Positions 31,301 to 43,500 of a DNA stretch of 64,000 nucleotides are shown here, in pieces. A program made the translations under genes and the position numbers. Within the stretch, counting starts at the first letter, position 1. Each line of letters starts with the position of its first letter. The notes below the pieces were generated by a model. It worked only from the letters and a program-made list of their open reading frames with translations. It did not search any database and was not told where the DNA came from. The DNA is from Mesorhabditis belari (taxonomy: Eukaryota; Nematoda; Chromadorea; Rhabditida; Rhabditidae), in contig CAUEEP010000736.1 in assembly GCA_958450365.1 (NCBI GenBank), positions 3,281,501 through 3,345,500 on the forward strand, read 5' to 3'.

Positions 31301-32856
31301 ATAAAGCTCTAGCTAGATAAAGCTCTAGCTAGATAAAGCTCTAGCTAGATAAAGCTCTAGCTGGATAAAGTACCTAGCTGGATAAAGCTCTAGCTGGATA
31401 AAGCTCTAGCTGGATAAAGTACCTAGCTGGATAAAGTACCTAGCTGGATAAAGTACCTAGCTGGATAAAGTACCTAGCTGAACTTACTTTACAGGTTACA
31501 GATTACTTATTCATAACCTCCTACTGCCTGATTATAGGTATTAGGTAAAAATCCTTGCTTAATCTACCTTGATGTGACAAACATTCGCAAACAGATCGAG
31601 TCGTTTCCTCAATCGCATGTTTAATCCAAGAAGATCACCCTCTGTTTGCAAAACAAACGCTTCTTGAATGGCTCCTGAAATTAAAGAGATATAAGAATAA
31701 GAGTTAGACTTGGCTATTGGGTAAGTTAGTATCAAATGAAGTCAATTGATACTTAAATATATCAAAAATGTAATCAATGTAAGTCATAGATAAGCTAAAG
31801 ATTCTGGTAATCGTTCTAATTTTTGCGTTTCTTCTTGCATTTTCTATTCTACACTAAATCTAACTAATAAACTCATTAATTCGATAAATTTTACCTTTCA
31901 AAGCAACATTGTTGTTTCTACTGATCGACTCAACGGCTTTTTCGATTGACTCCGAGCGATTCCAGTGAATGTCCGAAAGGAATAGCTCTAAAAAAAACAA
32001 CTTTTACATTGAATTCTAATTAGTTAATGTAATTTTTTGACTCACCTTCAAATTCTAGTGGGATTCCAGTGCTCTTAACAATTTCTTGCACAAGATAAAT
32101 TAATTCTGGTCCAACTCCATCTCCGGGAATGGTTGTTACCTAAATAAAATAAAATTTGGCTTTCAGTTAAGATTCTAAATAGAGAAGAAGCTTTTTGCCC
32201 AAAAAATCTCAACAACACTGTCACATGAACCTTTAAAGCATGCCTTACCAGCTGAAGAGAAAGATGTAATCTAAAGTTTTTAAAGCTATAGACGAAGAAT
32301 AAGCTTTATTTTGAACATTGATTGATTTATGATGTTAGCCAAACAGAAACTGGCAAATGAAAAATGTTAGAACCATCCAGACGGTTTTGGCTAAGACTGG
32401 CTTAGATCTAAACATTCTTAAACATAAAGTAAAGTAGGGAACGGTAAAGAAAGATTTCTGGAAAAGGGATTGAACCTTTTTGCTTTTCAAGCAGATGATC
32501 TAACCACTGAGCTATCCAACTATGAGCTATCCAACTATGAGCTATCCAACTATGAGCTATCCAGCTATGAGCTATCTAGCTATGAGCTATCTAGCTATGA
32601 GCTATCCAGTATCTAACCCTTGTATCCTCTTTCTTCTTTCTAGAGAAGAGGATACATAGGGAAAGAAAGGAAGAAAGAGAAGAAAAAGACTAAGCTACCT
32701 TTATGGAGTTACCTTTATGGCAAACGTGATTTTAGATCCCGTACAAACCTTGAGTTTGTGGACAGGCTCGCCAATCGGATCAACGGCAGCGGTTGCCACT
32801 CCTCTCACAGCAATGCTCGCTCCTCGCGTAAGAGCAAACAACGAACGGCTGAGCAT
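28327..32856 (-). CDS. idhb-1: NAD-dependent isocitrate dehydrogenase beta subunit, mitochondrial
   Basis: Regulatory/beta subunit of the TCA-cycle IDH3 heteromer, which oxidises isocitrate to 2-oxoglutarate in the matrix. Twelve exons: 32749-32856, 32046-32139, 31895-31987, 31568-31674, 31046-31151, 30871-30965, 30762-30830, 29994-30136, 29854-29955, 29742-29815, 29524-29593, 28327-28381; 371 residues. The N-terminus ([19 protein letters not shown]) is a matrix-targeting presequence. Family motifs follow in order: [95 protein letters not shown]. The GDGVGPEL and NIIDNLAAG wording fits beta over alpha. Exon 5 appears to use a GC donor (CCAG|GCATGA). Introns contain a large inverted repeat, minisatellites and tRNA-derived repeats. 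Confidence 0.95.
28529..29405. mobile_element. Inverted-repeat element in IDH3 beta intron 11
   Basis: The left arm (about 28529-28900) and right arm (about 29190-29405) are complements, for example AAGAAATGCGGATTTCAACA at left and its mirror near 29380, and ATGCGAGTGACC / GGTCACTCGCAT. The centre is AT-rich with no ORF. Ends read TATTAGGTACAAGCAT and ATGCATGTACCTAATA. Confidence 0.8.
30265..30475. repeat. GC-rich minisatellite (CGGCCGCTATGGCCTATG)
   Basis: About ten units of 20-21 bp containing CTCGGCCGCTATGGCCTATG, within IDH3 beta intron 7. One unit is inverted (AGTGCCATAGCGG). Very GC-rich against a 65-70% AT background, with dense CGGCCG sites. Confidence 0.85.
30487..30635 (-). repeat. 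Split tRNA-derived relic
   Basis: A minus-strand A-box region (GGATAGCTCAGTGGTTAGAG, then CATCTGCTTGAAAA) lies at 30487-30525. It is followed on the plus side by a purine-rich tail and a separate B-box-like GAGTTCAATCCCGC at 30611-30626. The same A-box body occurs at 32488. Confidence 0.55.
31275..31482. repeat. Minisatellite of GATAAAGCTCTAGCTA units
   Basis: Around twelve 16-17 bp units, with a switch from AAGCTCTAGCTAGAT to AAGTACCTAGCTGGAT variants along the array. Inside IDH3 beta intron 4. Confidence 0.85.
32455..32612 (-). repeat. tRNA-Phe-like relic with tandem A-box array
   Basis: Minus strand: GGATAGCTCAGTGGTTAGAT, an anticodon-arm-like CTGCTTGAAAAGCA (loop centre GAA), then GGTTCAATCCC. 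Immediately 5' of it, the A-box segment GGATAGCTCATAGTT is repeated about six times in tandem (32514-32612 on the plus strand as GAGCTATCCAACTAT). In IDH3 beta intron 1. Confidence 0.75.
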
Positions 32857-32961
32857 CCTGAAATTTAATCATTTACACATAATCTAATGACAAAACTAAT
32901 GACAAAACTATAAACTAAAAAAAAAATATGATACAAAAATCATAAAATGTACAAAATAAGA

Positions 32962-33438
32962 TCAATGGTTCACTTGAGATGAAATAAATTGCGACATGTA
33001 AGTGCTCATCCCCGTGTTGAGATCATCATCATCGAAAGAATCATAGCCATTATCTTTAAGCTTTGATTTTTTAGCTTTTTGAGGATTTTTTGATGATTTC
33101 AATCGTTTTCGGTTTGGTGTTAGAGGAAAAGCGACAATTTTTAGATCTTTTGACGGTTTATTCACTTTATTCACTTCTTGCGATTCAACCAATGATCTTC
33201 TATTTGTTTTTGGTCTCAAATATGTTCTTGGCGTCGAGTTCTCGGAAATTCTCAATCTTTGCGAGCTTCTTTTCGGTGTATTCGGTGAAGTAAACGAATT
33301 TTTTCCTTGAAGCCTTGTATGTCGTTGATTGGAGAGTGGTGAATCGTACCAATTTACTCTTTGTGATGATTGAGTTGATGTTGATGGAGTTAAATCGATC
33401 AATTTTAACTTTGGTGTTTTTATTGCACTCTTGTCCAT
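32962..33438 (-). CDS. Small basic, probably nuclear protein of unknown function
   Basis: Single-exon frame of 158 residues from MDKSAIKTPKLKLIDLTP to MSQFISSQVNH. It is rich in Ser, Lys, Arg and Thr-Pro/Ser-Pro sites (IKTPK, LTPSTS, NTPKRSS, STPRTY, PLTPNRKRLK), with a bipartite nuclear-localisation-like stretch NRKRLKSSKNPQKAKKSKLK. The C-terminus has an acidic patch (SFDDDDL). This composition suggests a CDK-regulated nuclear protein; no domain is recognised. Its stop lies 105 bp before the ATG of the IDH3 beta gene on the same strand, spacing typical of nematode operons. The long frame in a low-GC region supports it being real. Confidence 0.6.
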   Translation of the reverse strand: MDKSAIKTPKLKLIDLTPSTSTQSSQRVNWYDSPLSNQRHTRLQGKNSFTSPNTPKRSSQRLRISENSTPRTYLRPKTNRRSLVESQEVNKVNKPSKDLKIVAFPLTPNRKRLKSSKNPQKAKKSKLKDNGYDSFDDDDLNTGMSTYMSQFISSQVNH

Positions 33439-33905
33439 GAATTTTCGATTGAAATCCTTTCAATGATCATCAGTTTTGCTGAAAAGTTTCTTTGAAAAGG
33501 AAATCGGTTTTAAAAGAAAGATTGCATGATAAGATAAGTTTTTTTTGAGAGTTATGTGGGTGGAAAACGCTTGAGAACGCAAAAATTTACGACGTTATTT
33601 ATTCTACAGAGAAAAGAGACGCGCTACAAGACCCAACACATGACAGAGAAACGGGGAAATGCTAAGAGATCTTTAGGAAAAGAGATCGAGAACAGAACAG
33701 ACTTTAAGCAAACGTAAGTACTTCAAGGATTGAATGAAATTGTAAAATATAAACTTAATCTGACTTGAATCTGGTTTTGAAATGAAATTGGTAAATAGCT
33801 TGACTGTTAGCCTAACTATTAGCCTAACTGTTAGCCTAACTGTTAGCCTAACTGTTAGCCTTAAGCTGACCAGTTAACTGTTTAAGTCCTACAAGTTAAA
33901 TAAGC
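33439..33905. other. Spacer upstream of the small basic protein gene
   Basis: Contains the likely promoter of the 33438 gene, and a short TTAGCCTAACTG repeat at about 33805-33862. No further gene seen. Confidence 0.4.
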
Positions 33906-33954
33906 TAAATTTGTAGTAAAGGGAAAGGATTCTTTTCTATTTTATATTCAACTT

Positions 33955-34330
33955 TAGCTAGCTTTTTGAAGCTAATAATGCTACTGAATGATTTGAATCT
34001 AGATCCGAAGCTAATAATGCTACTGAATGATTCGAATCTAGATCCGAAGCTAATAATGCTAAAAATGCTACTGAAATGATCCGAATCTAGATCCAAACCT
34101 AGTAGTGCTAAAAATGCTACTGAGTGATCCGAATCTAGATCCGAAGCTAATAATGCTACAAATGCTTCTGAATGATCCGCTATCTAGATCCGAACCTAAT
34201 AATGCTAAAAATGCTACTGAATGATTCGAATCTAGATCCGAAGCTAATCATGCTAAAAATGCTACTGAAATGATTCGAATCTAGATCCAAACCTAATCAT
34301 GCTACAAATGCTACTGAATGATCCGCTATT
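33955..34330. repeat. Minisatellite, about 45-50 bp units
   Basis: About seven units of the form GAATCTAGATCCGAAGCTAA + TAATGCTAAAAATGCTACTG, with small indels. The predicted Phe/Ser-rich minus peptide is a repeat translation. Confidence 0.85.
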
Positions 34331-34650
34331 TAGAAGTTCCATGTTCTATATTTCAAAAGTCAATCGATCACTTTCCAACATTTCGCAAATAAATCAAATA
34401 AGCGCTTTTTCATCTCTTCATTTCCCAAATCATAAATTCAATTTGAAAGTGGCAATAAGATTTATGTAAGGAATTTGGAAGAATTGTGAGAAAAGAGAAT
34501 CAAAGGGGAAATGGGCGGAGCCGAGCTGTGCTTTAAGGGCCAATCCACCCTTCTCTAACCAGCCAGCTGAACAAACCTTACCATATCCCTTAAATCTTTT
34601 TAAAGCTTACAGTCAGCTTTACTGAAAATTCACCTTTTAGAATTCAACAA
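34331..34650. promoter_or_regulatory. Upstream region of the NK-1 homeobox gene
   Basis: Non-repetitive spacer with a comparatively GC-rich block at about 34508-34570 (GGGCGGAGCCGAGCTGTGC). It is the likely proximal promoter; no defined motif can be proven. Confidence 0.35.
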
Positions 34651-36020
<1,370 letters not shown>

Positions 36021-36538
36021 TGGGTATTTTTTCATTTTTCATTTTTTCATTTCAATTTTCTATCGCATTCCATTTCAATTCTCAGCACTTTTTTCTGTCC
36101 CTGTGAAGCTTTAAACTTTCCTGTGATTTATCTAGCAATTTTTCTTCAGATAAACTTTTTATATATAAAAAAAACAGAGCATATCATTGAGTGAAACTAA
36201 AAAATTCAATTCTACTATTTGATTGAAAACAATTTAAAAAAAAAAAATAAAACCAATCTTCTTAAGTCTTATAATGTGTTCTTTTCGCATCTTCAATTCT
36301 CAATTTCATCTCGTATTTCCCGTATATGTATGGGTGTTGGGCCATTCGTTAATCGCTAAACTAATTAGACGAAATGAGAAGCGCCCGGCCTATTAGGAGG
36401 GATTTGTCCCGCAATATTGCCTTCAAAAGGGAAATAGGAAAAGGGGAAATAAAGAGTGTCCTAACCAATGAAATTAAGGAAATAAGCGAAATCCATGTAC
36501 AGTCAACTCTCTTTATAACGGAATGGAAGGGAACAAAA
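36021..36538. other. 3' flank and spacer after homeobox gene
   Basis: AT-rich with poly(A) tracts and AATAAA at about 36246. No gene recognised. Confidence 0.4.
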
Positions 36539-36895
36539 GAAATTTCTTTGTTATAGAGCTTTCCGTTATATAAAGCTTTTCGTTATATAGAGCTTTTCGT
36601 TATATAGAGCTTTCCGCTATATAAAGCTTTTCGTTATATAAAGCTTTCCGCTAGATAAAGCTTTTCGTTAGATAAGGCTTTTCGTTATACGAAGCTTTTC
36701 GTTATATGAAGCTTTCCGCTAGATAAAGCTTTCCGTTAGATAAAGCTTTTCGTTATATGAAGCTTTTCGTTATATAAAGCTTTTCGTTATATAAAGCTTT
36801 CCGCTAGATAAAGCTTTCCGTTAGATAAAGCTTTTCATTATATAGAGCTTTTCGTTATATAAAGCTTTCCATTATTTAGAGTGTCGTTTTCTATA
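36539..36895. repeat. Minisatellite of AAAGCTTTTCGTTATATA units
   Basis: About nineteen units of 17-18 bp, with variants CGTTATATAGAGCTTT, CGCTAGATAAAGCTTT and CGTTATATGAAGCTTT. AAGCTT recurs every unit. No coding potential. Confidence 0.9.
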
Positions 36896-37239
36896 GTTTA
36901 GCGTCAGTTGGGACTAAAATTTCATTTCGTTATATAGAGTTTCCCGGTAGAGCATTTGTACATTCATACAAAAGAATTAAACTCAAACAAATTAAATCTG
37001 AAATTACTTTATTTCTACAAAAGAATAATATTTTAAACAAATTTAATTTTTTTTTAATGAATTGTCAAAAGTTGTATTGCTTTTTTGTATCCATTATTGC
37101 TTTATTTCTCAAAGATAAAGTTTTTCAAAGCTTTTTGCTTAACTAGGAAACTTTTTCAACTTTCAAAACCGATTTTCGAAATCGGATCTAGCTACAAAAC
37201 GCTCCTTAGAATTCTAAGAAACACTTATTGTTTATTTTT

Positions 37240-37640
37240 TTTTCCAATCGGCCCTGGTTTTCGAGAAAAACGTACTATATACTTTTATACTTGTAACAAA
37301 AAGCAAAGAATTTGGCGGCAAGCGGAATTGAACCCGTGAGCAAAAATGGCATAGGTTTCGTGGTCTAGCACACTATCCCTTAGGCCACTCCTGCCCTTAC
37401 TCTTTTTTGGCAGTTGCGCCCTCTTATAGGCTCTGGTTTTCAAGAAAAACGCGTCCAAAGTTTCGACAATTTTCGGGGAAGCTAACTATAAGAGGGTCCC
37501 ATGCCAGGCAGGAGGAAAAGCAGCGATGGCCTGGGGGATAGTATGCTCGACTACAAAAATGACTCGGTACTCGCTCGGGGGTTCAATTCCGCTTCCCGCC
37601 AAACTTTTGCCACACGTATAAAAAACGTTTTTCTCGAAAA
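37240..37640. repeat. Inverted repeat with a tRNA-like sequence in each arm
   Basis: The left arm (GGTTTTCGAGAAAAACGTAC.. GGCGGCAAGCGGAATTGAACCC) mirrors the right arm (GGGTTCAATTCCGCTTCCCGCC..ACGTTTTTCTCGAAAATC). The minus tRNA-like copy is 37314-37397 (GTGGCCTAAGGGATAGTGTG..GGGTTCAATTCCGC). The plus copy is 37523-37602 (ATGGCCTGGGGGATAGTATG..GGGTTCAATTCCGC). The acceptor strands pair only partly. Confidence 0.65.
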
Positions 37641-39054
37641 TCGGTGGTAATTTGAAAGAGTCCCCTAGTAAGAATTTGTTTTAAACCAGGAAATTTATGC
37701 TTGTCTCCTACAGAAAAACTTCTTGAATATTCAAGTTAAAATCAATCAAATCAAATAAATCAAAATAGAATGGGTATAAAGGCTTAGCTAAGATTCTATG
37801 CAACACTAATTCTATACCTAGCTCTATCGATTTCACAGATATTCCTCGGTTAGATAACTTACAGTAATCTAAACCAGTTTTACAATGAGTTTACTCCAAT
37901 TACTGTAACTTTAGCTTTCTTAAGCTTTCTTAAGCTTTCTTCCAAAATCTTGCCCACCTAAAGCAACTCAATTTTATCTAAGCTTTCCCACCGTTCTCCC
38001 CCCTTTTTCCTTTGCGCTCATTCATCGCAAAGTTTTGAGTGATTCGTCACACGTGTGCTCAATGAAATAAAGGTTTTCTTGAGGAAATCGGCACAATTCA
38101 AGCTTTGATGCCTCCGCTTTTTCCTTTCTTTCAATAAGCTCAAAATGAGGCAAATAATGGGGTTGACTGGAGAATCAAAACAAACCTAAATGTTAGGCGA
38201 AATACAATTGTCTGTATAGCTATCGTAATCCTATTTTCCAGTTATACAGGTTATAATCCAGGCTCTACAGTAATCCAGACTCTACAGTAATCCAGGCTTC
38301 CTAAACTACAGTAATCCAAACTTCCTAAACTACAGTAATCCAAACTTCCTAAACTACAATAATCCAAACTTCCAAAAGCCCTTCCTATATAGTTACTTAT
38401 AAAGCTACAGTAATCCAAGGAGTAACATGGCTCTTAAAGTATAAATAGCTATTACTATCTCAAAGTCACAGTAATCAATAGATAATCGAACGTAGTTTTG
38501 TCAGAGTTAAATCAATTACCATTTTAAACTTGTAAACTTTTAAAGAAATGTTTTCGAAAACTTCCAACTCTACCCTTGAACAATACAAACCACCAACCTT
38601 ACGCCTTTACTTCTTCTTTCAAATCCAGTTATCATTTATTGACTTAAAGTGAATGACTTCAGCTGTCATCTTTGAAAAAAAGAACAATCGGTGTGGGCTC
38701 ATTCAAAGTCTTCCCCCTTTTTTATCCATATTTTATGGGTGATGGGAGGACACTTGTCCATTGCTTGTCCTTTTGTCGATCTCTCTATCATCTCACCGCC
38801 ATTCCCATCCACCCCTAAAACCCATCGATCTCAATTGATCCACGAATTGGACCCCAATTCCCCCTTCAATCCTATCCGCCATCCATCCTCCGTCAATCAG
38901 TAAAACAGTTGCTCTCAACACTAATCCAAAGCTTCTCTACATTAAACAACCATCCATTTCTTAATCTTTAAAGCTGAGTAAAAGAAAAACCTTGATGGGT
39001 TACTGTATCTTTGAAATTAGTCACAAGAAATTAAGAAAGCTTTAAACTTTTAAG
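37641..39054. other. Long spacer without recognised gene
   Basis: It includes short repeats around 38270-38375 (CTACAGTAATCCAAACTTCC). The open frame at 38691-38903 has no supporting splice or family signal. I see no gene. Confidence 0.45.
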
Positions 39055-39532
39055 GAGTGGGACAAATGCGACCTTTTTTTTGCGCACCCGGACATTTGCG
39101 CACCTTTTTTTCCGCACCTTGCCCATTAGCGCACCTTTTTTGTTGCGTTTTAAAAAGCTCTAAAAAGCTAATATTAACCAATTTCTATTCCAAAAGTTGT
39201 TTTTCTAGGTAATTTTAGGGCGTAGAATCGAAATTTTGACATATCAGAGCTTGTGGAACCAATTTGAAAGATAAAACATTACAGAAAATCAAATTACAGA
39301 AAATTGTCGACTTTTCTCTTTGTATAACTCCGTCCGTTTGTTTCCACAAGCTCTGATATGTCAAAATTTCGATTCTACGCCCTAAAATTACCTAGAAAAA
39401 CAACTTTTGGAATAGAAATTGGTTAATATTAGCTTTTTAGAGCTTTTTTAAAACGCGAAACAAGGTGCGCTAATGGGCAAGGTGCGCAAATGTCCGGGTG
39501 CGCAAAAAAAAGGTCGCACTTGTCCCATTCCC
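39055..39532. mobile_element. Foldback element copy 2
   Basis: The same palindrome family as 27447-27950: GGAGTGGGACAAATGCGACC at left, GGTCGCACTTGTCCCATTCC at right. It has small deletions (the right arm lacks one CGGAAAAAAAGGTGCG block). No ORF. Confidence 0.88.
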
Positions 39533-40186
39533 AACATTTAGCTTGTCAAAAGACTTTGATAAGAGCTCAAACAATCACACAACAAGTTCAAACCAAAGAT
39601 TCAAACTCTGACTTGAGTTTTTGATCATTTGAGAGATCATAAAAGCTCTCAGCTAGTTTTCAACCTTTCAGAAACTGACAGAAAACTGAGAAAGAGGTTT
39701 TTAGTGAATAACACAGCTGTGTTCGCACATTTCCCCTCAATTGCTCTCATAATGCATCACTAGAAAATCTTTTTGACAACTACGGTACTTGATTGAGATT
39801 TGATTTTGAATTTTAAAGAATTTATAAACTATGTTTAGAAGTTAGAAAGAAAAATCTTATTCTAATAAAGTTGTATGACTTTAATTAAAGCTCAAATTAA
39901 GGAGTTTTTTTCGGTTTCTTTGATTAGAATAATATCAAAACTTATAAAAGAATCAATTTTCAATCAAAAACAAAATGATTTGAGATCCGATCGAGATTCG
40001 AAAACTCTCACCATTAAAATCTTAAATAAAAAGCCGATTTCTCAATTTCTTCTCTTCTTTTCTCATTGAAAAAGCCGCTCAGTGAACGATTAAATAAATC
40101 AAAGCCGCATGGACACAAAGAGATTTTCTCTTTTGATTTAAGCATACTGTATTCACTTTGATCACAATAAAACGTGGGAAATTAGC

Positions 40187-40490
40187 TTTTGTTATCAATA
40201 GTTTATTGAAAAATCAAGGAAATAATCCGAATTCTTTCATTTGGAGTTTATTTTTCGATACTTTCTGCGCTTGGCACTGTAATATTGCTTTCAGTCTAAC
40301 TCAACAACAGCAAAACAACAAACTCTTCATTAAACAATCATCCGTTTCTCTTGTTATCAATAGTTTATTGAAAAACCAAAAAAATAATCAGAATTCTTTC
40401 ATTTGGAGTTTATTTTTCGATACTTTCTGCGCTTGGCACTATAAGATTGCTTTTAGTCTAACTCAAAAACAGCTCTTTAGTTACTCAAAC
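40187..40490. repeat. Two-copy tandem duplication, period 166 bp
   Basis: TGTTATCAATAGTTTATTGA through TTTGGAGTTTATTTTTCGAT to CTGCGCTTGGCACT is present at 40190 and 40356. The encoded peptide INSLLKNQ..SFIWSLFFDTFCAWH is only the duplicated reading; no splice signals support a gene. Confidence 0.8.
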
Positions 40491-40529
40491 TTCAAGTTAA
40501 GCAAACAGTCTTTCTAAATAATTCTAGTT

Positions 40530-43500
40530 TCTCTAGATAATATGATAACAATATATTAAACGAACAAAACTAAACTGTGATAAACCCACATGTGCACGCA
40601 AGTGAACATTGTGGAGAACGTGTGAAAATCTCAGCTAACGCATACTCACAACCCCAACTGATAGCTGCCTAAAACGAAATTCATTCAAGAAAACATGATC
40701 TTTAGCTAAAATATTCAATTGCAAATACCGTATTCTCTCTAATAGTAGTGCACCGTGAGCGTTGTCTAAATTGCTCGAAATCTCAAGAACCGCTTATGAG
40801 AACCTATCGATGTGGGGTCGGAAAATGTAGCTGACGCTGAGATCTAGTGGGGGATTAGAGTATTGAGCTTCTGTGAAAACTTAGAAACCGTAAAATAGTG
40901 ATCAACTCGGCTCGTGCATGGAAAAGACGGTACTTACAGAGTTTCTTCAAGAGTTTCTTCAAAGGCTATTTGCTAGTTTCTAAGTCTCTAGTTTTTCTAG
41001 TTTCGAGTAATAATTTCTAGTTTCTATTAGGTTGATGCAAAAGTCTTTTTCATTTTTTTCGTACTTCTTTTGAAAAATAACAAAGTCATCAATTAACCTA
41101 TGGTTTGCTCTAAATGAAAAGTGTTTATTGTTCAATTTCCCATCTTTTTAATTCAATTTGGGTTCACTTTCAAGCAAATTCGAGAGTGAAAACGGGTTTT
41201 TCATAAAAATCTATAAAAACCTCTATAAAGAAATTGGCTGAATCAATTTCTCTGAAAATCTGAAAAAATATCTAACTTTTTGTGCTCTATCTTTTATTAA
41301 TTAACATCAAGATTGGTTTCCTTAGCTAAAGCGTCTAAAATGCATCATCGAGCCGTCGCCTTTTTTGACTACCCGACTTCAGGCTCTCAAAAAAATCTAG
41401 ACATAAGACATTTTAAACTTGTTTTAATGTCATTTTGCAGAAAAATAATTGGCCTTTCGAATGCAATAAACCGTTGTTCAATTGGTGCATTTGTTACTTT
41501 TTAACGGAAGTACGAAAAAAATGAAAAAGACTTTTGCATCAACCTAAGAAATTTGCTAAATCTCGAAAAGTGCTTATTAGAACATATCGATGTAAGGTCG
41601 GAAAATGTAGGTGACAATGAGATCTTGCAGGGGATTAGAGTATTGAGCTTCTGCGAAAACTTAGAAACCGTAAAATAGTCATCAACTCGGCTCGCCGTCG
41701 TGCACTACTATTAGAGAGAATATGATAATCCTTCACCCACTTGATTCCCAATGCCGCAGTTTCGTCCAAAAGTCTCTTCAAAACCATCCACAAAGTCTTT
41801 ACCGTAACTGTCGATTATATGAGTTATGATTTAATATTTATGATATGATTGCTATGATATATACAATTAGATTCTTACAGTATCTAGCCATAGCTACAGC
41901 ACTTACGAGCAAGCCATTTCTGGTAGGATTTTGGTCATTGATTCCCACGCTTGTCGTATCGCTCTCAAATTCGATCCGAAATTCACCCATGTTAAACGAA
42001 AGCAGCCCTCGTTTGAAGAAATGACTGGAAATTTAAATGTCTAAAAAATGAACAATTATTTCAGTGGTAGAATGCTCGCTTGCCATGCGGGCGATTCCGG
42101 TTCGATTCTTGCACGATAAAAGAAAATAGCAATATCGTTAGGAAGAGTTTTATTTAAATCACGATAAATCTAGTGGTAGTGGTTAGAAATCTGGAAAGTT
42201 CTTACCTAAAATCTTTGGGAGAAAAGGACATCAGAAGGATTTTTCTCTACAGATTTGGTTCCCTTTCTCTGCAGATTTGGTTCCTTTTCTCTACAGATTT
42301 GGTTCCCTTTCTCTACAGGCTTGGTTCCTTTTCTCACAAAATCTATAGAGAAATAAAATAAAGAAATTCAAATCTAAAAGCCGTTGTGATAAGAAAAGAC
42401 ATAACAGAAATATTTCTGCAAATTTTCTTTGATCAGAATATCGAAGATTATTTCTTGTTAGAGTCACCATCTTAATAAAACACTCACTTTCAAATCCATC
42501 TTCACACGTGTAAAGTAAATCGTTAAAGGCTGAGGCAAATATATAAGCCTAGAAATTTAGAGTTACAGAAGCGAATCTTTACTAACATCATTGACATTGG
42601 CTCCTCTCTGAATGAAGAAATCAGCCGAGGTGCAAGCTGTATAACTACTATCCAAACATGCCTTGAATTCTTCAAAGGCGCTAGAATCATTTGATTATTT
42701 TTATTATAGTTATAAAATTACCTGCAAAGCGCACGAGTTCCTGTGAAGCCTTTGCGGAAATAGAGCTCGAACTAAATTAAACTTTTACAACTTGTTTACA
42801 TCTTTCTATTATTAATAGTCAAGTGAAATCTAAAAAAAAATACTTACATCATCTCGCCAGAAAATCGGAGTGAGCCATGGTTGCGTGTTACTGATGTTGA
42901 GAGCAGTGTTCAGCATCGCTTGACAACTCATATAAACAACACTGGTGCATTCGTTTTGAGCCAATCCGCTACCTATAAAATTTAAAAGTCACTTAGAAAG
43001 CTATTTAGAATCTTTAGCTAACCACAGAATAATAGAGCTTAATAAATTGGAATATTTACATACAGGGTGGCGCAGGATTATAGCGACTGACATGGCACTC
43101 CAAGAGGCAAACATGGCACTCCAAGAGGCAAACATGGCACTCCAAGAGGCAAACATGGCACTCCAAGAGAACCAAAAAAAAAATCATATAACTTTAACTT
43201 TAAAACATCTATTGAACTTCAAATCAAATAAATCAACAAAAATTTTCAAATTGATTGCCGTTTTTGCTTGAACAGGCTTTCAGGCGCTTGGGGAATGCAT
43301 CGACCGTGGCGATCAAGTATGGTGCATCCATTTCTGTGACTGGTTTGACTTCTGCTTCAACCAATCCCGCACACGTTTGATATTTTCCTTTATAACCGCT
43401 GTTGAGCGTTCACCTCGTCCTAGCCAATCATTATTTGTTCCTAACGATTGAAACCGAGTAATGGCACGATAAACAACACTCCAGTAAACATTCAAACGCT

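Noticed and set aside
40158..40517. 119-codon frame with internal repeat INSLLKNQ..FDTFCAWH
   Set aside because: Result of a 166 bp tandem duplication; no start context, splice sites or homology signal.
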